Assembly: GCF_002262885.1 (NCBI RefSeq)
Contig: NZ_NKYF01000025.1
Location: 62,001-126,000 of the forward strand
Direction: 5' to 3'
Source of the DNA: Pseudonocardia sp. MH-G8
GTDB lineage: Bacteria; Actinomycetota; Actinomycetes; Mycobacteriales; Pseudonocardiaceae
DNA: 64,000 nucleotides
The position numbers and the translations under genes are program-made. Numbering within the stretch: position 1 is the first letter of the stretch; the number at the start of each line of letters is the position of its first letter. The notes under the pieces were generated by a model. The model searched no databases. It saw only the letters and a program-made list of their open reading frames with translations, and was not told the DNA's origin. Shown here one piece after another: positions 17,157-25,625 of this stretch.

Positions 17157-18170
17157 ATGAAGAAGGCGGCCACCATCCGGGACGTCGCCGCCCACGCGGG
17201 GGTCTCCGTCTCGGTGGTGTCGCGCGTGCTCAACGGCACGGGCGCGGTCGCCCCGGCGAAGCGCGCCCAGGTGCTCGAGGCCATCGACGCCCTCGCCTAC
17301 CGCCCGCGCGCCGCGGCGCGCGAGCTCAGCCACGGTCACAGCGACACCATCGGCCTGCTGCTCGCCGACCTGACCAACCCGTTCTTCGCGCGACTGGCCG
17401 ACCGGGTGGTCGCCGAAGCGCGCTCGCGCGACCTGCAGATCCTGGTCATGACCACGCAGGAGGACCCGCACCTGGAGGGGCAGGCCCTCGACACGCTCCT
17501 CGACCGCTCCGTCGGCGGCATGATCGGCACACCCACCGGGCACAACGTGGAGCGCTGGGAGAAGCTCTCCGCCCTCGACATCCCGGTCGTCTTCGTCGAC
17601 CGCACCGTCGGCGAGCTCGCCCAGGTGGACGTGGTGAGCATCGAGAACGTCGGGTCCGCCGCCACCGCCACGCGCCACCTGCTCGACCGCGGCCACACGA
17701 GGGTCGGGATCGTCTCCGGTCCGCTCGACACGAGCACGGGCGTCGAGCGGGTGCAGGGCTACGAGCAGGCCCTGCGTGAGCGCGGCCTGGCACGCGACGA
17801 CGCGCTCGTGCGCCCCGCGCCGTTCCGCGGCGACCTCGGGGCCGAGGTCGTGGCCCAGATGCTCGCGCTCGAGGACCCGCCGACCGGTCTCGTCGTGGCC
17901 AACACCGCGCAGGTGCGCGTCGTGCTGCGGATGCTCGCCCAGGCCCGTGTCGCGATCCCGGACGACCTCTCGGTGGTGGTCTTCGACGACAACCCGTGGA
18001 CCGAGCTGATCCGCCCGCCGCTCACCGTGGTCCGCCAGCCGATCGACATGCTCGCGCTGCACTCGGTGGAGCTGGTGCACGCACGGATGCGGCAGAAGCT
18101 GCCCCCCGCACCCCGGCGCGTTCGCGTGGTCGCCGAGTTCCTCGAGCGGTCCAGCACGGCCAGGATCTGA
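17157..18170 (+). CDS. LacI-family transcriptional regulator
   Basis: 337 aa from ATG 17157, with GGAGGG at 17145-17150. The helix-turn-helix is TIRDVAAHAGVSVSVVSRVLNG (residues 6-27), then hinge RPRAAARELSHG, then an effector domain with TIGLLLADLTNPFFARL and VVFDDNPWTELIRPPLTVVRQP. It is divergent from the oxidoreductase/Nramp-like operon with a palindromic operator between them, so it is the likely local repressor. The effector is probably the operon's substrate or a derivative. Confidence 0.93.
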   Translation: MKKAATIRDVAAHAGVSVSVVSRVLNGTGAVAPAKRAQVLEAIDALAYRPRAAARELSHGHSDTIGLLLADLTNPFFARLADRVVAEARSRDLQILVMTTQEDPHLEGQALDTLLDRSVGGMIGTPTGHNVERWEKLSALDIPVVFVDRTVGELAQVDVVSIENVGSAATATRHLLDRGHTRVGIVSGPLDTSTGVERVQGYEQALRERGLARDDALVRPAPFRGDLGAEVVAQMLALEDPPTGLVVANTAQVRVVLRMLAQARVAIPDDLSVVVFDDNPWTELIRPPLTVVRQPIDMLALHSVELVHARMRQKLPPAPRRVRVVAEFLERSSTARI

Positions 18171-18199
18171 TGTCCCGTCCCCGAAACCCAGGAGCACAC

Positions 18200-18517
18200 A
18201 TGCCCGACACGGTGGTTGTCACGGCGGTCTTCGTCCCGCAGCAGGGACGTCAGGAGGAGGCCCGGTCCGCGATCCTCGGCGCGCTCGCCGACGTCCACGC
18301 CGAATCGGGGTGCGAGCTCTACGCCCTGCACGACGCGGCGGACGGGAGCCTGGTCCTGATCGAGAAGTGGGAGTCGGCCGAGCTGCTCGACGCCCACGGC
18401 AGCGGTGAGCCGGTCGCGCGGCTGGGCAAGGCGGTCTCCGGGCTGCTCGAGAAGCCGCCGGTCGTCGCGCGGATGACCCCGGTGCCCGGCGGTGATGCCG
18501 CGAAGGGACGCCTCTGA
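18200..18517 (+). CDS. Antibiotic biosynthesis monooxygenase (ABM) domain protein
   Basis: 105 aa. CAGGAG precedes ATG 18200. Small dimeric ABM/YgiN-like fold: VVTAVFVPQQGRQEEARSAILGAL, then SGCELYALHDAADGSLVLIEKWES, the usual pattern with a conserved E-W pair near residue 58. Characterised members oxidise quinols or similar aromatics without cofactors, but many homologues have unknown roles. It follows the LacI gene by 29 bp and may share its transcript. A strong terminator follows. Confidence 0.85.
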   Translation: MPDTVVVTAVFVPQQGRQEEARSAILGALADVHAESGCELYALHDAADGSLVLIEKWESAELLDAHGSGEPVARLGKAVSGLLEKPPVVARMTPVPGGDAAKGRL

Positions 18518-18537
18518 CCGACGTCCCCCGCAACGCA

Positions 18538-18575
18538 CTCCGGCGCGGCCTTCCGATCGGAAGGCCGCGCCGGAG
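18538..18575. terminator. Bidirectional terminator, 38-nt perfect palindrome
   Basis: CTCCGGCGCGGCCTTCCGAT pairs perfectly with its downstream complement. It lies in the 74-bp gap between the convergent ABM gene (ends 18517) and the BCCT gene (ends 18592), so it can serve both. Confidence 0.88.
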
Positions 18576-18591
18576 GCGGGTGAACTCTCGC

Positions 18592-20376
18592 TCAGTCGGT
18601 GCGGTCGGCCTGTGACGTGGCCGTCGCCCCGCTCTTCGTGGTGGTTTCCTTGGTGATGAGGTCTTGCGTGCCGGTGTCCGACGACTCCGGGGTGTCCGGC
18701 GCAGCCTTGACGGCCACGACGAACTCGTCGCCGTACTTCTCCGTGCCGAAGTCGACCGCCTGCTCGACGGCTGCGATGGACCGCCGATCCCGGCGCATCA
18801 ACGAGTCGTGGTGCAGGTCCTTCGCCAACGCGACGCACAGCGCCACCATCACGAGGGCGAACGGCGCCGCCGAGATGATCGTGATGTCCCGGACGCCGGT
18901 GAGGGCATCGTCCTGACCGGCCCCGACGGCGAGCATGATCGCTGCGATCACACCCATCGCGACGCCCCAGAAGATCACCACCCAGCGGGAGGGCTCGATC
19001 GAGCCCCGCTGCGACAGCGTGCCGGTCACGACCGAGGCCGCGTCGGCACCCGACACGAAGAAGATCGCGACGAGCAGCATGGCGACGACGCTGAGGACCC
19101 CGCCGAGCGGCATCGAGTGGAGCAGGCCGAAGAGCTGACCCTCCTGGCTGAGCGAGGAGAGGTCGGTGCCGTCGCGCTGCGTCTGGATCGCGGCGCCACC
19201 GAAGATCGCGAACCACACCAGGCTGACGCCGCTCGGGATGAGCAGCACGCCGACGACGAACTGCTTGATCGTGCGGCCGCGGCTGATCCGGGCGATGAAC
19301 ATGCCGACGAACGGCGTCCACGAGATCCACCAGGCCCAGTAGAAGACGGTCCAGCCCGACAGCCACTCGGCCGTGGCGTCGCCGCCGGAGGCCTCGGTGC
19401 GGGCGGCCATCTGGGCCAGGTTGCCGAAGTAGTCGCCGATGGCGGTCGGGACCAGGTTGAGGATCAGGATGGTGGGCCCGGCCACGAATACGAAGAGGGC
19501 CAGGATCCCGGCGAGCACCATGTTGATGTTCGACAGCCACTGGATGCCCTTCGCCACCCCGGACACCGCGGAGGCGACGAACGCGAGGGTGAGCACGGCG
19601 ATGATGCCGAGCAGCAGGCCGGTGGTGGCCGGCGGCAGCCCGTTGGCCTCCAGGCCGGCCCCGATCTGGAGGGCACCGAGCCCGAGCGACGCGGCCGAGC
19701 CGAACAGGGTGGCGAAGATCGCGAGGATGTCGACGACCCTGCCGAAGACCCCTTCGGTGTGCTGCTCACCGAGCAGGGGCGCGAAGGCGGAGCTGATCAG
19801 CTGTCGGCGGCCCCGGCGGAAGGTGCTGTAGGCGATCGCCAGCCCGACCACGGCGTAGATCGCCCACGGGTGCAGGGTCCAGTGGAACAGCGTGGTGGCC
19901 ATCGCGACGTCGAGCGCCTCGGGCGACGCCGGCGCCACCGTGCCCGGTGGCGGATCGGTGAAGTGCGTGAGCGGCTCGTTGACGCCGAAGAACATGAGGC
20001 CGATGCCCATGCCGGCGCTGAACATCATCGCGATCCAGGAGACCGTGCGGAACTCCGGACCCTCGTCGTCGTTGCCGAGCGGGATCTTGCCGTACTTGCT
20101 GAACGCGAGCCACAGCGCGAAGACCACGAAGCCGGAGGCGATCAGGACGAACGCCCACCCGCCGACGTGCATGAGGCCGGCGAGTACCGAGCTGGACACC
20201 GCGCTCAGGGTCGCGGTGGAGGTGGCGCCCCAGATGATCAGGACGATGACCAGGCCTGCGGCGATCCCGAAGACCCATCGGTCGATGGGGTGCCGCTCCT
20301 CGGCTGCGGTTGTCAGCGATCCCGGCTCTGCCGGGGGTGCCGGTTCGGCACTCTTGGGTGTTTCATGAACGGTCAT
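18592..20376 (-). CDS. BCCT-family betaine/choline/carnitine transporter
   Basis: 594 aa with 12 membrane segments. BCCT signatures are clear: MMFSAGMGIGLMFFGVNEP near residues 115-135, and WTVFYWAWWISWTPFVGMF followed by ISRGRTIKQF in the segment 8-9 region. The charged cytosolic C-terminus (about 75 residues after the last segment) could sense osmotic state as in BetP. It imports compatible solutes such as glycine betaine with sodium or protons. The transcript ends at the palindrome at 18538-18575. The 252-bp upstream gap to 20629 shows no gene. Confidence 0.94.
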   Translation of the reverse strand: MTVHETPKSAEPAPPAEPGSLTTAAEERHPIDRWVFGIAAGLVIVLIIWGATSTATLSAVSSSVLAGLMHVGGWAFVLIASGFVVFALWLAFSKYGKIPLGNDDEGPEFRTVSWIAMMFSAGMGIGLMFFGVNEPLTHFTDPPPGTVAPASPEALDVAMATTLFHWTLHPWAIYAVVGLAIAYSTFRRGRRQLISSAFAPLLGEQHTEGVFGRVVDILAIFATLFGSAASLGLGALQIGAGLEANGLPPATTGLLLGIIAVLTLAFVASAVSGVAKGIQWLSNINMVLAGILALFVFVAGPTILILNLVPTAIGDYFGNLAQMAARTEASGGDATAEWLSGWTVFYWAWWISWTPFVGMFIARISRGRTIKQFVVGVLLIPSGVSLVWFAIFGGAAIQTQRDGTDLSSLSQEGQLFGLLHSMPLGGVLSVVAMLLVAIFFVSGADAASVVTGTLSQRGSIEPSRWVVIFWGVAMGVIAAIMLAVGAGQDDALTGVRDITIISAAPFALVMVALCVALAKDLHHDSLMRRDRRSIAAVEQAVDFGTEKYGDEFVVAVKAAPDTPESSDTGTQDLITKETTTKSGATATSQADRTD

Positions 20377-20628
20377 CCCGTCTGGGCCCTGGACCTACGC
20401 ATCCAGAGCCTTCCCCCTTCCGTGGCTCCTGGCTGCCGACACCCTCCTTCCACCGGGCTACGGCGTCAACTCGGAGGGCCGGACGGCGACCTGGTCGTTA
20501 TATGCCATTCCATCTGCGGTGATGGTGGCGGCCATGATCGCGCCGCTCGCCCCGTCAGAGCAAGCCGCAACGACGCGGTCGACCGCGCCACGGGTGGGTG
20601 GAACGCAGGGCTGCGCCCCTCGCCGGGG

Positions 20629-21558
20629 TCAGACGGTGCCGGGCCCCTCGTCGCGCCCCTTGTCGTCCTCCTGGCCGGCGAGGAAACGCTCGACCTCGGC
20701 GGCGAGCTCGTCGGCGCTGGGCAGCTCGCCCGCGAGTCCCATGCTGGAGCGCTCGCCCCGGCCGGAGGCGACCATGTCGTACTGCCGCTCCAGCGCCTCG
20801 ACCACCTGGCGCACCTCGTCGGATCCCGCCACCTGCTCGGCGATCTCCGCCTCGGTCTTCTCCGCCGCGGCCGACACGGACTCGGTGGGGAGGTAGAGCC
20901 CGGCGGCGAGGCCGACGTGGTCCAGCAGCACCCGCGCGGCCTGCGGGTACTCGGCGCGCGCGAGGTAGTGGGGCACGTGCACGGCAAAGCCCATCGCGTC
21001 CAGCCCGGCCTCACCGAACCGGTACTCCATCAGCGCGACCGCGCTGCCCGGCACCTCGGCCGTGGCGAACCACGCCTCGTGGCCCTCGGTGAGTTCCGGG
21101 TTCGTGCCGTGCACCGTGACGCCGATCGGGCGGGTGTGCGGAACGGCCATCGGGATCGCGGTGAGGTTGATCACCAGACGCACGCCGAACCGCCGCACGA
21201 CCTGCTCGACGGCCGCGCTGAACCGTTCCCACTGCATGTCCGGCTCCGGGCCTGCCAGCAGCAGGTACTCGGTGTCGCCGGTGTCGGTGAGCGCGACGAC
21301 GTCCAGCTCGGGGCGCGTGTAGTCGGCCCAGCGGTCGGTGTCGAAGCGCAGCGGGGGGCGGCGGGACCGGTAGTCGATGAGCTGGTCGACGTCGAAGCGC
21401 GCCACCAGCTGCGGCTCCCGCCCCTCGTGCAAGGCCTCAACGGCCATGCGGGCCGCCGCCCCCGCGTCGACGAACCCGTCCAACGCCACGAGCAGGACGG
21501 GCTCGTCCAGCTGGGGCGCGTCGGGCGCCACCTCGTACAGCTGTTCCGGGTCCAACAC
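20629..21558 (-). CDS. PAC2-family protein
   Basis: 309 aa from GTG 21558, with GGAGG six bases upstream. PAC2 (proteasome assembly chaperone-like) pattern: LLVALDGFVDAGAAARMAVEAL at residues 22-43, LLAGPEPDMQWERF near 110, and LTAIPMAVPHTRPIGVTVHGTN, all typical of the actinobacterial branch found in proteasome-bearing genomes. The biochemical role of bacterial PAC2 proteins is not settled. It is divergent from an MFS gene. Confidence 0.9.
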   Translation of the reverse strand: MLDPEQLYEVAPDAPQLDEPVLLVALDGFVDAGAAARMAVEALHEGREPQLVARFDVDQLIDYRSRRPPLRFDTDRWADYTRPELDVVALTDTGDTEYLLLAGPEPDMQWERFSAAVEQVVRRFGVRLVINLTAIPMAVPHTRPIGVTVHGTNPELTEGHEAWFATAEVPGSAVALMEYRFGEAGLDAMGFAVHVPHYLARAEYPQAARVLLDHVGLAAGLYLPTESVSAAAEKTEAEIAEQVAGSDEVRQVVEALERQYDMVASGRGERSSMGLAGELPSADELAAEVERFLAGQEDDKGRDEGPGTV

Positions 21559-21670
21559 GGCACACCTCCGCCTCTCGACGGGACCCGAAGGCCCCGCCCG
21601 CCACACGTCTCCACCCCTGCAACGTGAGTCTGCCCGCACAGCATCCCGTTCCCGCGCCCGGAGGCGCACC

Positions 21671-22999
21671 ATGGGGGCCGAGATGAAGCTGCAGCACCGC
21701 CTCTGGGTCGTCTGGTCCGTCGGTCTGGCCGCCTACCTGGTCGGCGTCATGCACCGCACCTCCTTCGGGGTGGCGGGGCTCGACGCGGCGGCGCGGTTCG
21801 ACGCGGCACCCGCGGCGCTCGCCGGGTTCGTGGTGCTGCAGCTGCTGGTCTACGCCAGCCTGCAGATCCCGGTGGGTGCGCTCCTCGACCGCTTCGGCGC
21901 CCGGCGGCTGATCGTCGCCGGCGCGCTGACCATGGCCGCGGGTCAGCTGCTCCTCGCCCTGGCCGGTGGCATTGCCTGGGCGGTCTTCGCGCGCGTGCTG
22001 GTCGGCATCGGCGACGCGCTGACGTTCATCAGCGTCCTGTCGGTCGTCACGAGCTGGTTCCCGGCGCGGCGCGTGCCGCTGATGACGCAGCTGACCGGAC
22101 TCATCGGGCAGCTCGGGCAGGTGCTCTCGGCCCTGCCGCTGGCCGCCGTCCTGCACGGTCCGGGCTGGACCCCGGCCTTCGTCTCCGCGGCGGCGCTCGG
22201 CGTGGCCGTCGGGCTCGCGGCACTGGCCGTCGTGCGCAACCGGCCGCCCGGTGCGCCCGCCCCGCCACCGGCTCCCAGCCCGCGGGAGGTGCTCGAGGGC
22301 GTCCTCTCCTCGTGGCGGGAGCCGGGCACCCGGCTGGGATTCTGGTCGCACATGGGCACGCAGTTCTCAGGCATGGTGTTCGCGCTGCTCTGGGGAGTGC
22401 CCTACCTCGTGGCCGGCCAGGGGCTCTCGACGGGCGCGGCGAGCGCGATGCTGACGCTGCTCGTCGCGGTCGGGCTGGTGGCCGGCCCCCTGTTCGGCGA
22501 GTTCACCGCCCGGCACCCGCTGCGCCGCTCCTGGCTCGTGCTCGCGGTGATCGGCGCGACGGCCACGGTGTGGACGGCCGTGCTCCTCGTCCCGCCGCCC
22601 GCGCCGCGCTGGCTGCTGGTGCTGCTCGTGGTCGTGCTGGCGCTCGGGGGGCCGGCGTCGATGGTCGGGTTCGACTACGCCCGGACGTTCAACCCGGGGC
22701 ACCGCCAGGGCACGGCGGTCGGCATCGTCAACGTCGCCGGGTTCCTGGCCTCGCTGGTCGTCTCCCTCGCCGTCGGCGTGCTGCTCGGTGCAGCCGGGGG
22801 TCCGGACGACTACACACCGGAGGGGTTCCGCACCGCTTGGGTGGTGCAGTACGCCATCTGGGGTCCGGCGCTGGTCGGCGTCCTGGTCGCCCGCAGACGG
22901 GCCCGCCGCAAGATGGCGGCCGAGGGCGTCGTGGTGCCGTCGCTGCGTGCGGTGCTGGCGGCACGCTGCACGGTCCGCGGCACGACGCGCACGCGCTGA
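21671..22999 (+). CDS. MFS transporter
   Basis: 442 aa with about 12 membrane segments. The MFS loop 2-3 motif appears as GALLDRFGARRLIVAGA (near residues 70-86). A central hydrophilic linker (RNRPPGAPAPPPAPSPREVLEG) separates the two halves. The substrate cannot be read from sequence. ATG 21671 is used; ATG 21683 is an alternative. Shares a 112-bp divergent region with the PAC2 gene. Confidence 0.9.
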   Translation: MGAEMKLQHRLWVVWSVGLAAYLVGVMHRTSFGVAGLDAAARFDAAPAALAGFVVLQLLVYASLQIPVGALLDRFGARRLIVAGALTMAAGQLLLALAGGIAWAVFARVLVGIGDALTFISVLSVVTSWFPARRVPLMTQLTGLIGQLGQVLSALPLAAVLHGPGWTPAFVSAAALGVAVGLAALAVVRNRPPGAPAPPPAPSPREVLEGVLSSWREPGTRLGFWSHMGTQFSGMVFALLWGVPYLVAGQGLSTGAASAMLTLLVAVGLVAGPLFGEFTARHPLRRSWLVLAVIGATATVWTAVLLVPPPAPRWLLVLLVVVLALGGPASMVGFDYARTFNPGHRQGTAVGIVNVAGFLASLVVSLAVGVLLGAAGGPDDYTPEGFRTAWVVQYAIWGPALVGVLVARRRARRKMAAEGVVVPSLRAVLAARCTVRGTTRTR

Positions 23000-23056
23000 G
23001 CCACTCCGCCGCCGCCACGTCCTGTCATGGACGGGGTCGCACCCGTCACCCGTGAG

Positions 23057-23071
23057 TGGCAATGATTATCA
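23057..23071 (+). promoter_or_regulatory. Zur/Fur-type operator overlapping a -10 element
   Basis: TGGCAATGATTATCA matches the actinobacterial Zur consensus TGAAAATGATTTTCA at 12 of 15 positions and keeps the AATGATT core. TATCAT at 23067-23072 could be the -10 hexamer, so a bound repressor would block transcription. The site ends 37 bp before the GTG start at 23109. A Fur-type operator is an alternative reading. Confidence 0.68.
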
Positions 23072-23108
23072 TCTGCGCGTTCGGATCTCGACGACGGGAG
23101 GAGGCGGC

Positions 23109-24068
23109 GTGCGCATTGCGTTCGTCGGCAAGGGCGGCAGTGGGAAGACGACCTCGGCGGCGCTGTTCAGCCGCTACCTCGCCGAGTTGGGCAGACCTGT
23201 TCTGGCGATCGACGCCGACATCAACCAGCACCTCGGCCAGGCGCTCGGCCACGACGGACCGCCGCCGCGCGCGCTCGGCGCCGACCTGCCCTGGCTCAAG
23301 GAACACCTGCGCGGCAGCAACCCGCGCATCGCGGGCGCCTCCTCGATGATCAAAACCACGCCCCCCGGCCCCGGTTCCCGGCTGCTCGACCTCGACCCCG
23401 AGGGCGAACTGCTCCGGCGCCACTCGGCGGTGGCGGGAGGCGTGCGCCACCTCGTCACCGGTGAGTTCGACGAGGCCGACATCGGCGTCTCGTGCTACCA
23501 CTCCAAGACCGGCGCCGTGGAGCTCTACCTCAACCACCTCGTCGACGGCCCCGGCGAGTACGTGGTCGTGGACATGACCGCCGGCGCCGACGCCTTCGCG
23601 TCCGGCCTGTTCACCCGGTTCGACCTCACCGTGCTGGTCAGCGAGCCGACCCGGCGCGGTGTGGGGGTCTACCAGCAGTACGCCGAACACGCCCGCGGGC
23701 ACGGCGTGGCGCTGCGGGTGCTGGGCAACAAGGTCACCGACCCCGACGACGTCACCTACCTGCGCGAGCAGGTCGGCGACGCCCTGCTGGGCTGGTTCGG
23801 GCAGTCGGCATGGGTCCGGGCCGCCGAACGCGGCGCCGTCGCGCCCGTCGGGGCGCTCGAGCCCGCCAACCTCGCCGTCCTCGAGGCCGTGCTCGCCGCC
23901 CTCGACGAGCGGCAGCGCGACTGGGCCGCCTACCACCGCGGCACCGTCGAGTTCCACCTGCGCAACGCTGCCGCCTGGGGCAACCGGGCGGTGGGCGCCG
24001 ACCTCGCCGCGCAGGTCGACCCCGACTTCGTGCCGGGACCTGGCGCCCTGCCCACCGTCCGTGCGTAA
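23109..24068 (+). CDS. CooC/MinD-like P-loop ATPase, putative metallochaperone
   Basis: 319 aa from GTG 23109, with GGAGGAGG upstream. The N-terminus MRIAFVGKGGSGKTTSAAL carries the deviant Walker A (KGGSGKT) of SIMIBI ATPases, followed by VLAIDADINQHLG and VVVDMTAGADAF (Walker B-like switch). This is the CooC family, whose founding member loads nickel into CO dehydrogenase. Where CooC proteins carry a CxC metal pair, this one reads SCYHSK (Cys129, His131), a possible metal site. The Zur-like operator upstream suggests expression under zinc limitation and a role in zinc or other metal allocation (inference). No CODH gene of the nickel type is present. Confidence 0.85.
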   Translation: MRIAFVGKGGSGKTTSAALFSRYLAELGRPVLAIDADINQHLGQALGHDGPPPRALGADLPWLKEHLRGSNPRIAGASSMIKTTPPGPGSRLLDLDPEGELLRRHSAVAGGVRHLVTGEFDEADIGVSCYHSKTGAVELYLNHLVDGPGEYVVVDMTAGADAFASGLFTRFDLTVLVSEPTRRGVGVYQQYAEHARGHGVALRVLGNKVTDPDDVTYLREQVGDALLGWFGQSAWVRAAERGAVAPVGALEPANLAVLEAVLAALDERQRDWAAYHRGTVEFHLRNAAAWGNRAVGADLAAQVDPDFVPGPGALPTVRA

Positions 24069-24113
24069 CTGATCGAGCACGGTCCGTCAGTAGTTCGACT
24101 ACCAGGAGGCCCT

Positions 24114-24509
24114 GTGTCCCTCGACGTCCCCACCCACGTGCTCTCGGCTGCAGAGCGCGGTCAGATCGACGACGCCCAGTTCGTCGCGGTGGTGCGTGAC
24201 TCCCTGCCGTACGCCTGGCAGGTGGTCAGCGCCGCCGCCGACGACCGCACCGCCCGTCCCGAGGCGCCCTTCGGCGAGCACGAGGTGCCGCCGCCCTCGG
24301 AGAAGGAGCGGGGTGAGCTCCTGCGGGCACTCGCGAGCAACGCGATCCGCGGTGCGCTCGAGCGCCACTTCGGCGTGGTGTTCGCCTTCCAGAACTGCCA
24401 CCGCGTGGCCGCGTTCGCCCCGGCGGACGTGGACGGCGCGGTGTACCGCGAGTTCATCAGCCCGCGCGGGCAGGTCCTGAACCAGAGCCCGGAGCTGCGC
24501 GACTGCTGA
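24114..24509 (+). CDS. SCO5389-family protein
   Basis: 131 aa from GTG 24114, with AGGAGG at 24104-24109. The sequence (MSLDVPTHVLSAAERGQIDD at the start, LPYAWQVVS, LLRALASNAIRGALERHFGV, FQNCHRVAAF, and RGQVLNQSPELRDC at the end) matches the conserved actinobacterial family named after Streptomyces coelicolor SCO5389 as I recall it. Its function is unknown. It follows the CooC-like gene by 45 bp and may be on the same Zur-controlled transcript. Confidence 0.88.
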   Translation: MSLDVPTHVLSAAERGQIDDAQFVAVVRDSLPYAWQVVSAAADDRTARPEAPFGEHEVPPPSEKERGELLRALASNAIRGALERHFGVVFAFQNCHRVAAFAPADVDGAVYREFISPRGQVLNQSPELRDC

Positions 24510-24514
24510 TCGCC

Positions 24515-24556
24515 CGTGAGTGGATACGGGTGCTGGAGCACTCGTATCCACTCACG
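24515..24556. terminator. Bidirectional hairpin, copy of the CGTGAGTGGATACGAG repeat
   Basis: The left arm CGTGAGTGGATACGGGTG (24515-24532) pairs with 24539-24556 at 17 of 18 positions across a 6-nt loop. It fills the 52-bp gap between the convergent SCO5389-family and PadR genes and so is well placed as a shared terminator. The arm sequence is the same as at 8868. Confidence 0.82.
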
Positions 24557-24561
24557 AGGTC

Positions 24562-25239
24562 TCATTCGGCCAGCAGGCGGTAGATCGCCTTGCGGGCGTC
24601 GGCGAGCGTGGTCGTCGCGGTCGCGATCTGCTCCGGCGAGCCGGCCGACATCACCTGCGCCGCCGCCGCGTGCAGCTGGCCCAGCTGCTCCCACATCTCG
24701 CCCGCGCCCTCGTCCTCGGCCACACGGGCGACCGACGCCCACACGGCGTCCAGCTCCTCGCGGTGCTCCTCGACGTAGCGCGTGCCCTCCTCGGTGAGGT
24801 GCACGACCCGGCGGCCGTCGGTCTGCTCGACGCGGACCAGGCCCTCGTCCTCCAGCTGCGACAGCGTGGGGTAGACCGAGCCGGGGCTCGGCCGCCACGC
24901 GCCACCGGAGCGCTCCGCGATCTCCTGGATGATCTCGTACCCGTGCCGTGGCTGCTCCGCCACGAGCGCGAGCACCGCCGCACGGATGTCGCCGCGGGAC
25001 GTGCGGCGCCCGCGCCGCCCGCGCGGGCCGGGGAAGCCGCGCATCCCGGGGCCGAACGGCGGGCCGAAGCCCGGTCCGAACGGGTGCCTGCGGCCGCGGT
25101 GCCGGTGCCCGCCGCGCTCGACGTCCTCGTCGTCGACGGGGCCGGCGAACGGCGGCACCGTCGGGGGGAAGGGCCTGCGACCGCGCGGCCCGCGGGGCCC
25201 GAAGCGCGGGCCGTCCCAGTGGGTGTTCTCGTCGTTCAT
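24562..25239 (-). CDS. PadR-family transcriptional regulator with Gly/Pro/Arg/His-rich N-terminus
   Basis: 225 aa from ATG 25239 (AAGGAGA upstream). Residues 1-80 are a low-complexity Gly/Pro/Arg/His-rich extension (repeats of GPRGPRGRR and FGPGFGPPFGPGM). The PadR winged helix follows: DIRAAVLALVAEQPRHGYEIIQEI, then PSPGSVYPTLSQLEDEGLV and GRRVVHLTEEG, with a C-terminal dimerisation helix. PadR proteins usually repress stress, efflux or membrane genes, often including their own. A palindrome CGATATATCG 46 bp upstream is a likely operator. Confidence 0.9.
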   Translation of the reverse strand: MNDENTHWDGPRFGPRGPRGRRPFPPTVPPFAGPVDDEDVERGGHRHRGRRHPFGPGFGPPFGPGMRGFPGPRGRRGRRTSRGDIRAAVLALVAEQPRHGYEIIQEIAERSGGAWRPSPGSVYPTLSQLEDEGLVRVEQTDGRRVVHLTEEGTRYVEEHREELDAVWASVARVAEDEGAGEMWEQLGQLHAAAAQVMSAGSPEQIATATTTLADARKAIYRLLAE

Positions 25240-25284
25240 CTCGTCTCCTTGATCGTGAGCTACCAACTAGCTCGTGTGCCATCA

Positions 25285-25294
25285 CGATATATCG
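25285..25294. promoter_or_regulatory. Palindromic operator candidate for the PadR regulator
   Basis: CGATATATCG, extending to TCACGATATATCGCGA with one mismatched pair, is a conspicuously AT-containing palindrome in very GC-rich DNA. It lies between the divergent PadR gene and the small membrane protein gene at 25448. The AT-rich core may also contain a -10 element. Confidence 0.55.
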
Positions 25295-25447
25295 CGACTG
25301 TGCTTGCTGCAAGCGTCCGTTCTGCGCCGGCGGTCACACGCACGCCTCGAAGGGGGTGCGCTCGGCTCCCCGGGGCCGGGTCGTGGGTGCGGCCGGGGGA
25401 ACTACTCGCGGCTCCCGCTCGTCGGAGGGAAGACGGAGGAGGGGCGG

Positions 25448-25618
25448 ATGGTCCTGAAGATCCTCGGGATCGCGGTGCTGGTGTGGCTCGCGTTCACCGT
25501 GCTCGGCGCGATTTTCGAGTTCCTGACCTGGGCACTGGTGATCGGTGCCGTGGTGTTCGTCGGCGCGGCGGCCTACTCGGCGGTCAGGTCCCGGTCGCGT
25601 CGGTCGATCGGCGGATAG
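25448..25618 (+). CDS. Small membrane protein
   Basis: 56 aa from ATG 25448 with GAGGAGGGG upstream. Two adjoining hydrophobic helices (ILGIAVLVWLAFTVLGAIFEFL and WALVIGAVVFVGAAAYSAV) are followed by a basic tail (RSRSRRSIGG). It is divergent from the PadR gene and possibly controlled by it. Family not identified. Confidence 0.72.
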   Translation: MVLKILGIAVLVWLAFTVLGAIFEFLTWALVIGAVVFVGAAAYSAVRSRSRRSIGG

Positions 25619-25625
25619 CCGCCGA

